In this document: positions 1 to 6,284 of the stretch, piece by piece
Layout of the letters: every line of letters begins with the position of its first letter
Position numbering within the stretch: position 1 is the stretch's first letter
From: Treponema sp.
GTDB lineage: Bacteria > Spirochaetota > Spirochaetia > Treponematales > Breznakiellaceae
Length of the DNA stretch: 6,641 nt
Direction: 5' to 3'
Assembly (NCBI GenBank): GCA_031283505.1
Contig: JAITBO010000279.1
Location: 1-6,641 of the forward strand
Position numbers and translations under genes: made by a program
Notes under the pieces: generated by a model
The model's input: the letters and a program-made list of their open reading frames with translations, nothing else
Databases searched by the model: none
What the model was told of the DNA's origin: nothing

Positions 1-915
1 TCTCCACCTCAAGCTTCTTCTTCACTTCATCATATTTCGTCTCTATTGGCCATCTCTTGAAATACAGCGCCTTGAACCCTCTAAACGGGCAGCTTTTCCC
101 CGTAAGACTGGTGATAAGCGTTTCCGTCTCCCTTCCCCCCCAGCCTGAACTTCACTACCCTCACCGCTATCGGCCCACGGCCCCCTTTCTCCAGTACCAC
201 CCGGTGATCCCCAGCCCCTAACGTGTCTATCCCACAATCAAACTTTCCCCTCACCCGCATCACAAAGTCTATCCCGGCCTCCAACAACTGCTCGATAAGC
301 TCCATTGAGGGGTAGCCTCGGTCAAAAAGTATCAATTCCTTCCCAAACGTCGCCATCCCGGCCAGTTTCTTGATATGTTCCCCCGCCGGCGTCCGCTAGT
401 CAACCGCCGTCGGTTCTATCCGTGCATCCACCACCAGGTCATACTCTATGTCGTACCATATCGACCCCTGGGCACAGGGCGAACTGTTCCCCGCCCCAAC
501 AGTCCCAAAATACTCCCCCAGTTTCGGCTCGTTGGGGAGGTTTATTTTGCTCCCGTCTATCGCCACAAGCCGGTACCCGCGCCACCTCTTTATCACCCCC
601 TGGTATGCCGCTTCCACCGTGATCTCAAACAGTTCCCGGAAGGCCCCCCGTCTCAGTTTCTTCCGCGCTTCGCTGAACGCCTGTCGGCTCATGTGTACGG
701 CTTCCCCGGCTTTCGCAAAATACCGCTCCAGGGCGTTTTGAGAACTTTCTTTTATCACGCTCAGTAAGAAACAGACGAGTTTTTTGAAGGGCATCTTTCG
801 TTCCCTGCTAAAATCCTTTGGGCTCTTACGCGCCCGGTTATAAAAACCCCAGCTCTCTATGAGTTTTATTATCGCCTCAAGAACTCTCCGCCGCGAATTA
901 CCGGTTTTTTTCCAT
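1..915 (-). pseudogene. IS4-family transposase, disrupted and cut by the window edge
   Basis: Reading the minus strand gives a DDE transposase of the IS4 family in pieces. The first catalytic Asp lies in VAIDGSKINLP, the second in LILFDRGYPS, and the YREK signature (Y-x2-R-x3-E-x6-K) is complete in YFKRWPIETKYDEVK near the left edge. Three lesions break it. The best start, ATG at 913-915 behind a GGAGGGG ribosome site, is one base out of frame because of a T7 run (A7 on the coding strand) at 905-911. An in-frame TAG lies at 396-398. A C7 run (G7 coding) at 135-141 shifts the frame, and the correct frame resumes with RETETLITSLTGK. With six bases in each run and the TAG read through, one frame covers the whole region. 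An in-frame internal ATG at 792-794 could start a short product, but it would lack the second Asp and the Glu. The gene is almost certainly inactive. The C-terminus lies outside the window. Confidence 0.88.
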
Positions 916-1057
916 TTTATCTTCCCCTCCGGACTTTTACCTTATCTCCTCCTCCATCCACTGTATAGCCTTAACTTGTTGACATTGCTTATTTTTCTAT
1001 AAACAGCAAAGACAAACCGGGTATCATTCCGAAATTTCAACGCAAAAGTTCGTGTCT

Positions 1058-1073
1058 GTTCGAGTGGTCGAAC
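1058..1073. repeat. Small palindrome GTTCGA-GTGG-TCGAAC
   Basis: This is a perfect 6-bp inverted repeat with a 4-nt loop, about 90 bases before gatC. The same arms, GTTCGA and TCGAAC, recur upstream of aspS (4814-4819 and 4835-4840). It could be an operator, a small REP-like hairpin or the edge of an old insertion. Nothing in the sequence decides between these. Confidence 0.4.
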
Positions 1074-1126
1074 CTTATGTTCGGCGTGGTTAAACTGAGA
1101 ATTGCTGTTGTTAAAACTGACTCACC

Positions 1127-1156
1127 TTGACACTGCATATTTATTCATGTCATGAT
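1127..1156 (+). promoter_or_regulatory. Candidate sigma-70 promoter for gatC
   Basis: A consensus -35 hexamer TTGACA lies at 1127-1132. After an 18-bp gap comes CATGAT (1151-1156), a 4-of-6 match to the -10 consensus. Transcription from it would begin close to 1163-1164, at the chosen gatC ATG, giving a leaderless message. This fits the absence of any Shine-Dalgarno sequence before gatC. The -10 is weak and the call is tentative. Confidence 0.25.
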
Positions 1157-1163
1157 TCTGTCC

Positions 1164-1514
1164 ATGGATATTGAGGACTTAAAAGTAACCGCCCAACTGG
1201 CCCACCTCAACCTTGACGAGGGGGAATTAGTTGCGGCTTTTCCCGCTTTTGAGCAGATGCTGGGTTTTTTCGCCGCGATGCAGGCGGCTGACGGAGACGC
1301 GGCGGCTTTTCCCGCTTCCGAATCCCGCCGGACCGATGCCGCCGGGGCGAACGCCCGGACGGTGCTTGCCGGTCATTTCCGGCCCGACATCCGTAATCCC
1401 AATAACGCCCATACCACCGCTTCCAACGGCTTGAATCAATCCGTAATCCCCAATCTGATTGACAATGCGGGTGAACGGGATGGCCGGTTTATCGTGGTCC
1501 CCAACGTTCTGTAA
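1164..1514 (+). CDS. gatC: Asp/Glu-tRNA amidotransferase subunit C (GatC)
   Basis: This is the small subunit of the GatCAB amidotransferase. In the family it wraps around the A-B interface and stabilises the complex. The N-terminal helix region (DLKVTAQLAHLNLDEGEL) and the C-terminal tail (NAGERDGRFIVVPNVL) match GatC. At 116 residues it is somewhat long for the family (usually about 95-100). The extra residues (about 80-100, Asn/Thr-rich) fall after HFRPDIRNP, where the family normally goes quickly to the final NAPE..-like tail. That segment is bordered at DNA level by a 12-bp direct repeat. ATG 1164 was chosen because it gives the normal few residues before the first helix. An in-frame ATG at 1152 would add four. 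Neither has a Shine-Dalgarno sequence. An 80-base gap separates it from gatA, and it is probably the first gene of the operon. Confidence 0.9.
   Translation: MDIEDLKVTAQLAHLNLDEGELVAAFPAFEQMLGFFAAMQAADGDAAAFPASESRRTDAAGANARTVLAGHFRPDIRNPNNAHTTASNGLNQSVIPNLIDNAGERDGRFIVVPNVL
1389..1450 (+). repeat. 12-bp direct repeat inside gatC
   Basis: ATCCGTAATCCC occurs at 1389-1400 and again at 1439-1450, 50 bp apart, each followed by (C)AAT. Because 50 is not a multiple of three, the two copies are read in different frames (IRNP and then SVIP). The interval coincides with the extra segment of GatC, so it may mark an old duplication or short insertion. Confidence 0.6.
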
Positions 1515-1581
1515 GGGGCCGGGACTTTCAAACCATTCTGTCATACCCCTTTTATTTGAGCCGCCGGGAATACGCGGTATT

Positions 1582-1586
1582 GGAGG
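1582..1586 (+). promoter_or_regulatory. Ribosome binding site of gatA
   Basis: GGAGG lies eight bases before ATG 1595. It supports that start over an upstream in-frame TTG at 1556, which has no ribosome site. Confidence 0.7.
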
Positions 1587-1594
1587 AGTTGTTT

Positions 1595-3196
1595 ATGTCA
1601 CTGAAAAAACCGGAAGGTTTTTCTTCATATTTTGAAGACTGGGAAAAGAAAGTAGGCGCTTTTATCGAGTATAACCCGGAGTTGGGTGAAAAAGCGGCCT
1701 CCCTTCCCGGCGATTCTTCCGCCGGCCTCCAGACGGAAGCCAGGGATTCCACTAAGGTGGAATCCCTAAAGGACTTCCCCTGCGCCGTCAAGGACAATAT
1801 CGCGGTCGCGGGGTTTTCCCTAAGCTGCGGTTCCCGCCTCCTTGAGACACTGCGTTCCCCCTACACGGCCACGGCGGTGCAAAAGCTTGAGACCGCCGGG
1901 GCGGTGGTTGTGGGGAAGACCAACCTGGACGAATTCGGCATGGGGTCTTCCACGGACAACTCGGGCCTCAAGCGGACCAACAACCCCTGGGATACAAGCC
2001 GGGTTGCCGGGGGTTCCTCCGGGGGTTCCGCCGCCGCAGTGGCTGCGGGGCTTGTGCCTTTTGCCTTGGGATCGGATACCGGCGGTTCGGTGCGCCAGCC
2101 CGCCGCTTTCTGCGGGGTGGTGGGTCTCAAGCCTACTTACGGGGCCGTCTCCCGGTACGGCCTTGTGGCTTACGCTTCAAGCCTCGAAACCATAGGTGTA
2201 CTCTCGGACACCACAGCCCGGTGCCGGGCGGTCTTCGCCGCCATACGGGGAAGGGACCTCATGGACCAGACGAGCCGGGACGCCCCGGCCCTGTCGCCGC
2301 CTCTCTACGGAAAGGACGGCGGTCCTGTGCCTGGCCGGGACGCCCCCAGGGTGATAGGGGTCCTTTCCGCCGGGACCATAGCCAGGGCCATAGCCGCCGC
2401 CGCTGCCCAGGAGGCCGCTTCCTCCGGGAAGGGCGCTCCGGCGGAGGAGCGGGCCCTTGAGACTGCGGCCCAGGCCGCAGAACTGGAAGACGAGGTGCGC
2501 CGGGGTTTTAGCCTTGCCAGGGAACGCCTTGCCGCCTTGGGTCATACCCTGGTGGACGTGGAACTCCCCAGCCTCAAGTACGGGGTCCCCGCCTACTACA
2601 CCATCGCCACCGCCGAGGCCAGCGCCAATCTGGCCCGCTTCGACGGCATACGCTACGGACAGCGGCCCGATTGGGCGGAAAACCCCGACGACCTCATCGA
2701 CAAGAGCCGGGAGGCCGGGTTCGGCGGCGAGGTGAAGCTCAGGATACTCCTGGGGACCTTCGTCCTCCGCTCCGGATTCCAGGACAGGTACTATCTTCGT
2801 GCCCAGAGGATCCGTTCCGGGATACGGAGGAATTTTGAAATGTTCCTGGGGAAAACGGCGGACTTACCGGCGGGCTTACCGGCGGAAGATGCGTCCGGCC
2901 CCCAACCGCCCTGCGACGCCATCCTCATGCCGGTGTTCCCCACCAGGGCCTTTGGCCGGGGAGATGCGGGACTGCCTCCCTTCACCCAGAAGGCGGCGGA
3001 CCTCTATACCTGTTGCGCGAATCTGGCGGGGCTTCCGGCCCTGGCCTTCCCCGTGGGGGTGGAGGGGGGGCTTCCGGTGGGGGTCCAGCTTCTGGGCCGG
3101 GCCTTTGCCGAGGGAACCCTCTTGGATATTGTCGAAACCTACGAAAAAGCCTACCCCTTTCCCCATCCTGAAGGGTACAAAGCGTTTTGGAGTTAG
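1595..3196 (+). CDS. gatA: Asp/Glu-tRNA amidotransferase subunit A (GatA), amidase
   Basis: This is the glutaminase subunit. It releases ammonia from glutamine and passes it to GatB for amidation of mischarged tRNA. The amidase-signature Ser-cisSer-Lys triad is present: Lys66 in FPCAVKDNIAV, Ser141 in AGGSSGGSAAAV and Ser165 in GSDTGGSVRQP, with the same spacing as Lys79, Ser154 and Ser178 of the Staphylococcus enzyme. The C-terminal NLAGLPALAFPVG and GLPVGVQLLGR blocks are also typical. The protein has 533 residues against a usual 485 or so. The excess is mainly an Ala-rich segment at about residues 259-295 (AAAAAQEAASSGKGAPAEER and neighbours), between a strand (RVIGVLSAG) and the DEVRRGF helix. 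In contrast the N-terminus is about 13 residues short and poorly conserved, and a perfect hairpin lies in that part of the DNA. The start at 1595 has a strong ribosome site. gatB follows two bases after the stop. Confidence 0.96.
   Translation: MSLKKPEGFSSYFEDWEKKVGAFIEYNPELGEKAASLPGDSSAGLQTEARDSTKVESLKDFPCAVKDNIAVAGFSLSCGSRLLETLRSPYTATAVQKLETAGAVVVGKTNLDEFGMGSSTDNSGLKRTNNPWDTSRVAGGSSGGSAAAVAAGLVPFALGSDTGGSVRQPAAFCGVVGLKPTYGAVSRYGLVAYASSLETIGVLSDTTARCRAVFAAIRGRDLMDQTSRDAPALSPPLYGKDGGPVPGRDAPRVIGVLSAGTIARAIAAAAAQEAASSGKGAPAEERALETAAQAAELEDEVRRGFSLARERLAALGHTLVDVELPSLKYGVPAYYTIATAEASANLARFDGIRYGQRPDWAENPDDLIDKSREAGFGGEVKLRILLGTFVLRSGFQDRYYLRAQRIRSGIRRNFEMFLGKTADLPAGLPAEDASGPQPPCDAILMPVFPTRAFGRGDAGLPPFTQKAADLYTCCANLAGLPALAFPVGVEGGLPVGVQLLGRAFAEGTLLDIVETYEKAYPFPHPEGYKAFWS
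1742..1767. repeat. Perfect 11-bp hairpin inside gatA
   Basis: The arms AGGGATTCCAC (1742-1752) and GTGGAATCCCT (1757-1767) are exact reverse complements around the loop TAAG. They encode RDSTKVES, a non-conserved stretch just before the catalytic Lys66 block. A perfect palindrome of this length is unusual inside a conserved gene. It could be a short mobile palindrome inserted in frame or an mRNA structure. Confidence 0.75.
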
Positions 3197-3198
3197 CC

Positions 3199-4683
3199 AT
3201 GTACCAGTCGTTCATAGGGCTCGAAGTCCACATTCACCTTTTGACCAGGACCAAGGTCTTTTGTAACTGCGCCTCCGCCTTTGGGGACGAACCCAACACC
3301 CACGTATGCCCCGTCTGCATGGGCTACCCCGGAGTGCTGCCTTCCCTCAACATCGAGGCCATGCGTATGGGGTGTACCGTGGCCCGGTCCCTCAACTGCC
3401 GTATCCCGGAGCGGACCTGGTTCGAGCGGAAACAGTATTTCTACCCGGATATGCCCAAGAACTACCAGATTTCCCAGTTCGCGTCCCCTCTGGGGCAGAA
3501 TGGGTACATGGACCTGGAAGGGAACGGCAAGACCACGCCCATAAAGAAGCGGGTGCGCATCAAAGAATGCCACCTGGAAGAAGATGCGGGAAAGATGATC
3601 CACACCGGTACGGTGTCCCTTTTGGACTATAACCGCGCCGGGGTGTCCCTCCTGGAGATCGTGACCGAACCCGACATGGAAACCGGGGAGGAGGCGGAAC
3701 TCTTTATACGCCAGCTCCGCCGCGTGGTCCGTTACCTGGGGGTCTGCGACGGCAACATGGAGGAAGGGTCCCTGAGGGCGGATGCCAACGTGTCCATCAA
3801 CTTTCCCGGCAAGGGCCTTGGGAAGAAGGTGGAGATCAAGAACCTCAACTCCTCTCGTTTTGTGCGCCTGGGCCTCAATTACGAGATCGCCCGGCAGGGG
3901 GTCCTTTTGGACACCGGCAAAGAAGTGGTTCAGGAAACCCGGCTCTGGAACGAGAACCGGGACCAGACGGAGCCCATGCGGACCAAGGAAAACGCCCAGG
4001 ACTACCGCTACTTCCCGGAACCGGACCTTCCGGTTTTTGCCCCCGACACGGCTTTCCTTGCCTCGGTGGACGCCTCTTTGGTGGAACTCCCCCAGGAGCG
4101 GATCAGGCGTTTTGCGGCGGAATACGGTCTTTCTACAGAACACGCGGACCTTATCTGCGACGAAAAGGCCGAAGCCGATTACTTTGAGGAGGCCGTGGCC
4201 GAGGCGGTGAGGCAGGGCCTTGAAAAAAACGACGCCGCAAACCGCGTCAACAACCGGCTCGTCTCGGACATCAGGCACATTCTAAGCAGGGAGGGTCTTC
4301 CGGTGTCCGCCATTGCCGGCATTAGGATCACCCCCAGACGGCTTGCCTCCCTGGTTGTTCTGAATGCCCATGGCAAGGTTTCCGGGAAGAACGCCAAGCA
4401 GACCCTGGAAGCGGTCATGGCGGAAGACAAGGATCCGAAGGACATCATCAGGGACCGGGGCTGGGGCCTTCTTACCGATCCCCGGCAGATCGCCGAGGCG
4501 GTCCGGGCGGTGTACGAAGCCGAAAGGCCCATCTTTGAGGAAGCCGGGAAATCCGGCAATCCCAAACGCCGGCGTACCCTTGCCGCCTACCTTGTGGGCA
4601 AGGTCCTGGAGCGGACAGCCGGCCGCGCCGATCCCGGTGTTGCCGGGGAACAGGTCGAGCGCCTCATCGAAGCGCCGCGTTAA
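3199..4683 (+). CDS. gatB: Asp/Glu-tRNA amidotransferase subunit B (GatB)
   Basis: GatB binds the mischarged tRNA, activates its side-chain carboxylate with ATP and transfers ammonia from GatA. Recognisable blocks in order are: GLEVHIHLLTRTKVFCNC at the N-terminus; four zinc-type cysteines (Cys22, Cys24, Cys37, Cys40, in FCNC and CPVCMG); YFYPDMPKNYQISQ; DYNRAGVSLLEIVTEPDM; MEEGSLRADANVS; VEIKNLNSSRFV; and YRYFPEPDLP. The YqeY-like helical tail ends in LVGKVLERTAGRADP. The length of 494 is near the family's norm. Two conserved positions differ: Ser150 replaces the usual Pro in the NRxGxPL signature, and His13 replaces the common Gln. ATG 3199 has GGAG at 3189-3192. An in-frame TTG at 3187 would overlap gatA and is less likely. 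The 2-bp gap to gatA points to coupled translation. The TAA stop lies within a direct repeat flanking a MITE-like insertion. Confidence 0.97.
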   Translation: MYQSFIGLEVHIHLLTRTKVFCNCASAFGDEPNTHVCPVCMGYPGVLPSLNIEAMRMGCTVARSLNCRIPERTWFERKQYFYPDMPKNYQISQFASPLGQNGYMDLEGNGKTTPIKKRVRIKECHLEEDAGKMIHTGTVSLLDYNRAGVSLLEIVTEPDMETGEEAELFIRQLRRVVRYLGVCDGNMEEGSLRADANVSINFPGKGLGKKVEIKNLNSSRFVRLGLNYEIARQGVLLDTGKEVVQETRLWNENRDQTEPMRTKENAQDYRYFPEPDLPVFAPDTAFLASVDASLVELPQERIRRFAAEYGLSTEHADLICDEKAEADYFEEAVAEAVRQGLEKNDAANRVNNRLVSDIRHILSREGLPVSAIAGIRITPRRLASLVVLNAHGKVSGKNAKQTLEAVMAEDKDPKDIIRDRGWGLLTDPRQIAEAVRAVYEAERPIFEEAGKSGNPKRRRTLAAYLVGKVLERTAGRADPGVAGEQVERLIEAPR

Positions 4684-4688
4684 ATAGA

Positions 4689-4802
4689 GTCTGTCCATAA
4701 TGTAGACACAGGACAGACCACCTTGAAACCCGCATTTTCGCAGCTTTTAGGCGAGAAAATGCAAGGTCTGTCCGCAAAGTAACCGACTTTGTGGACAGAC
4801 AC
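4689..4802. mobile_element. MITE-like palindromic element at the gatB stop codon
   Basis: This is a non-coding element of about 114 bp. Its ends are inverted, GTCTGTCC at 4689-4696 and GGACAGAC at 4793-4800. It is flanked by the direct repeat TAAATAGA (4681-4688 and 4803-4810), which looks like an 8-bp target duplication. If the ends are taken one base further out, the duplication is the 6-bp AAATAG. The 8-mer occurs four times in alternating orientation (4689, 4711, 4766, 4793), so each half also folds by itself: an 8-bp stem at 4689-4718, a GCATTTT/AAAATGC hairpin at 4732-4762, and a 15-bp stem with one G-T pair at 4766-4800 around the loop AACCG. No transposase is encoded, so it would need one in trans. 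The left copy of the duplication contains the gatB TAA. The 15-bp hairpin could slow or end transcription, but no T-run follows it. Confidence 0.75.
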
Positions 4803-4808
4803 TAAATA

Positions 4809-4845
4809 GACTCGTTCGATAACCAACCGGGCTGTCGAACAGGTC
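4809..4845. repeat. 37-bp imperfect palindrome before aspS
   Basis: The core arms GTTCGA (4814-4819) and TCGAAC (4835-4840) are extended inwards by T-G, A-T and two C-G pairs, closing on the loop AACCG. They extend outwards to GAC (4809-4811) and GTC (4843-4845). The loop sequence is the same as in the last hairpin of the adjacent MITE-like element. The palindrome begins inside the right-hand TAAATAGA copy, so it was probably there before that insertion. It could be a REP-like repeat or the old gatB-aspS intergenic structure. Confidence 0.55.
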
Positions 4846-4897
4846 TAATGACCCCAAGGTCCGGTGGTCTGGGGCGGCTATAAACATCGTGAATTCC

Positions 4898-4903
4898 GGA
4901 GGA
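4898..4903 (+). promoter_or_regulatory. Ribosome binding site of aspS
   Basis: GGAGGA ends three bases before ATG 4907. It rules out the in-frame GTG at 4889, which would place this site inside the gene. A TATAAA lies at 4879-4884 but has no recognisable -35 partner, so a separate aspS promoter is not demonstrated. Confidence 0.7.
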
Positions 4904-4906
4904 AGT

Positions 4907-6256
4907 ATGCGCTATTTGGCGAAAGAAGTGATAAAGGCTGCCGGGGAAAACAACGGCGGCGTTGAACTTGAAGTTTCCGGCTGGGTTCACCGGATTCGGG
5001 AACTGGGAGGCGTTTCCTTTGTGATCCTCCGGGACCGGTCCGGCGTCCTTCAGATCGTCCTGTCCGAAGATTTAGCCGGCGCCGGGAAGCTGACCCCGGA
5101 ATCGGTAATCCGGGTCAGAGGTGTTCCTGCGCTGAACGAAAAGGCCCCCGGCGGGGCGGAACTCCGGGCGGTTTCCCTGGAGGTCATCAGCCGGGCCGCG
5201 CCGGACCTCCCCTACCAGGTGAACGGGGACATCTCCAGGACGGGCCTTGAAACCATCCTGGACAACCGTATCCTTTCCCTCAGAAATCCCAGGATCAGGG
5301 CTATCTTCAAGGTTCAGGCTGTCATCATAGAAGCCTTCTCCGTGTACCTGCGGAGCCGGGACTTTACGGAGATCAAGACCAGCAAGATCGTGGGGAGCGG
5401 CACCGAGGGAGGCACCGAACTTTTTGAGGTGGACTACTTTGACCGGAAGGTGTACCTTGCCCAGTCCCCCCAGTTTTATAAGGAAGTCATGGTGGCTAGC
5501 GGCCTGGAACGGGTCTTCGAGGTCGCTCCGGCCTACCGTGCGGAGAAGCACGACACTCCCCGGCACCTCAACGAGTATGTGTCCCTGGATGTGGAAATGG
5601 GGTTCATTGAGTCGGAAAAAGACCTTATTGAACTTGAGAAGGGCCTTTTGGCCCATATTTTTGACCAGGTGGCGCAAAAAAACACCGAAGAACTGGCCCT
5701 TTGGAACGCTTCGGTTCCGGAGCCCGCTTCCCTTGCCAAAGCCCCTACAGTGCCCTACGAGGAAGCCCTCAAAATCGCTAACGATGAAGCGGCGGTGGCC
5801 AAAAAAGGCGGAAACTCTTCCGGCAGCCGTATCTTCGACATCAATCCCGAGGCGGAGCGGCTTATCTGCGCTTGGGCTGGCCGCGAATACGGGGTGGAAC
5901 TGGTGTTTGTCAACGAATTCCCCCGGCGTTACCGGCCCTTCTACACCTATCCCCTGGATTCGGGTGCGGGCGGGGCATCTTCTCTGACCATGAGTTTCGA
6001 CGCCCTGTTCCGGGGCCTGGAGATCACCACCGGCGGCCGCCGCCAGCATGACTACAACGTTTTCCTGGAGACCCTCCCCAAATTCGGCCTTAAACCCGGA
6101 GATTTTACGGGCTACCTGTCGCTCCTCAAGTACGGCTGCCCCCCCCACGGCGGGTTCGCGGTGGGCTGCGAACGGCTCACCCAAAAGATTCTGGGCCTGT
6201 CTAACGTCAAAGAGGCCAGCCTCTTTCCCAGGGACAGAAAGCGGGTTGAACCCTAG
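4907..6256 (+). CDS. aspS: Archaeal-type aspartyl-tRNA synthetase (AspRS2), predicted non-discriminating
   Basis: This is a class IIb aminoacyl-tRNA synthetase of 449 residues. An N-terminal OB-fold anticodon domain (about 1-105, with GWVHRIRELGGVSF) is followed by the catalytic domain. Motif 1 is near ILDNRILSLRN to EIKTSKIVGSGTEGG. Motif 2 is FEVAPAYRAEKH with Arg211 and Glu213, then RHLNEYVSLDVEMGF. Motif 3 is GGFAVGCERL with Arg423. The large GAD domain of ordinary bacterial AspRS (about 590 residues) is absent, so this is the archaeal/AspRS2 type. His28 and Pro81 (in NEKAPGGAEL) occupy the two positions that are Trp and Lys in discriminating archaeal-type enzymes. His/Pro is the pattern of non-discriminating ones, which also charge tRNA-Asn. 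Lying after gatCAB, it would supply Asp-tRNA-Asn to that enzyme. Motif 3 has Ala418 and Cys421 where Gly and Leu are common. The protein ends at the normal place after LFPRDRKRVEP. Activity and specificity are inferred. Confidence 0.95.
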   Translation: MRYLAKEVIKAAGENNGGVELEVSGWVHRIRELGGVSFVILRDRSGVLQIVLSEDLAGAGKLTPESVIRVRGVPALNEKAPGGAELRAVSLEVISRAAPDLPYQVNGDISRTGLETILDNRILSLRNPRIRAIFKVQAVIIEAFSVYLRSRDFTEIKTSKIVGSGTEGGTELFEVDYFDRKVYLAQSPQFYKEVMVASGLERVFEVAPAYRAEKHDTPRHLNEYVSLDVEMGFIESEKDLIELEKGLLAHIFDQVAQKNTEELALWNASVPEPASLAKAPTVPYEEALKIANDEAAVAKKGGNSSGSRIFDINPEAERLICAWAGREYGVELVFVNEFPRRYRPFYTYPLDSGAGGASSLTMSFDALFRGLEITTGGRRQHDYNVFLETLPKFGLKPGDFTGYLSLLKYGCPPHGGFAVGCERLTQKILGLSNVKEASLFPRDRKRVEP

Positions 6257-6284
6257 CTGGTTGCTTAATCTAAATGTACTTAAA

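Larger units (their letters stand above)
916..1163. other. AT-rich spacer between transposase remnant and gatC
   Basis: There is no coding region here. The first part (about 916-960) is the 5' leader of the minus-strand transposase, including its ribosome site at 924-930. The insertion-sequence terminus should lie somewhere in 960-1060, but I cannot find its terminal repeat because the other end is outside the window. The rest is AT-rich and holds three GTTCG direct copies (1048, 1058, 1079), a small palindrome at 1058-1073 and one TTGACA hexamer near gatC. I see no tRNA or riboswitch. Confidence 0.6.

Noticed and set aside
979..1003. TTGACA (979-984) and TATAAA (998-1003) as a promoter
   Set aside because: The gap is only 13 bp, too short for a sigma-70 promoter.
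1048..1061. GTTC-N6-GTTC as an alphaproteobacterial-type LexA box
   Set aside because: The known box has seven spacer bases and the neighbouring genes are not DNA-repair genes.
1157..1165. TCTGTCCAT at the gatC start matches nine bases of the MITE end (4690-4698)
   Set aside because: A single 9-base match can occur by chance in a window of this size and nothing else of the element is present.
1370..1480. Antisense reading of gatC gives VGSGGMGVIGITD, resembling a protein-kinase glycine loop
   Set aside because: None of the later kinase motifs follow and the frame is antisense to a real GatC, so it is coincidence.
3193..4278. Long open frame of 361 codons antisense to gatB
   Set aside because: It mirrors the GC-rich codon pattern of gatB, has no family resemblance and lies fully inside a conserved gene.
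4851..4876. CCCCA and TGGGG arms as a terminator or riboswitch before aspS
   Set aside because: The stem is only five pairs, with no T-run and no conserved riboswitch or T-box core visible.
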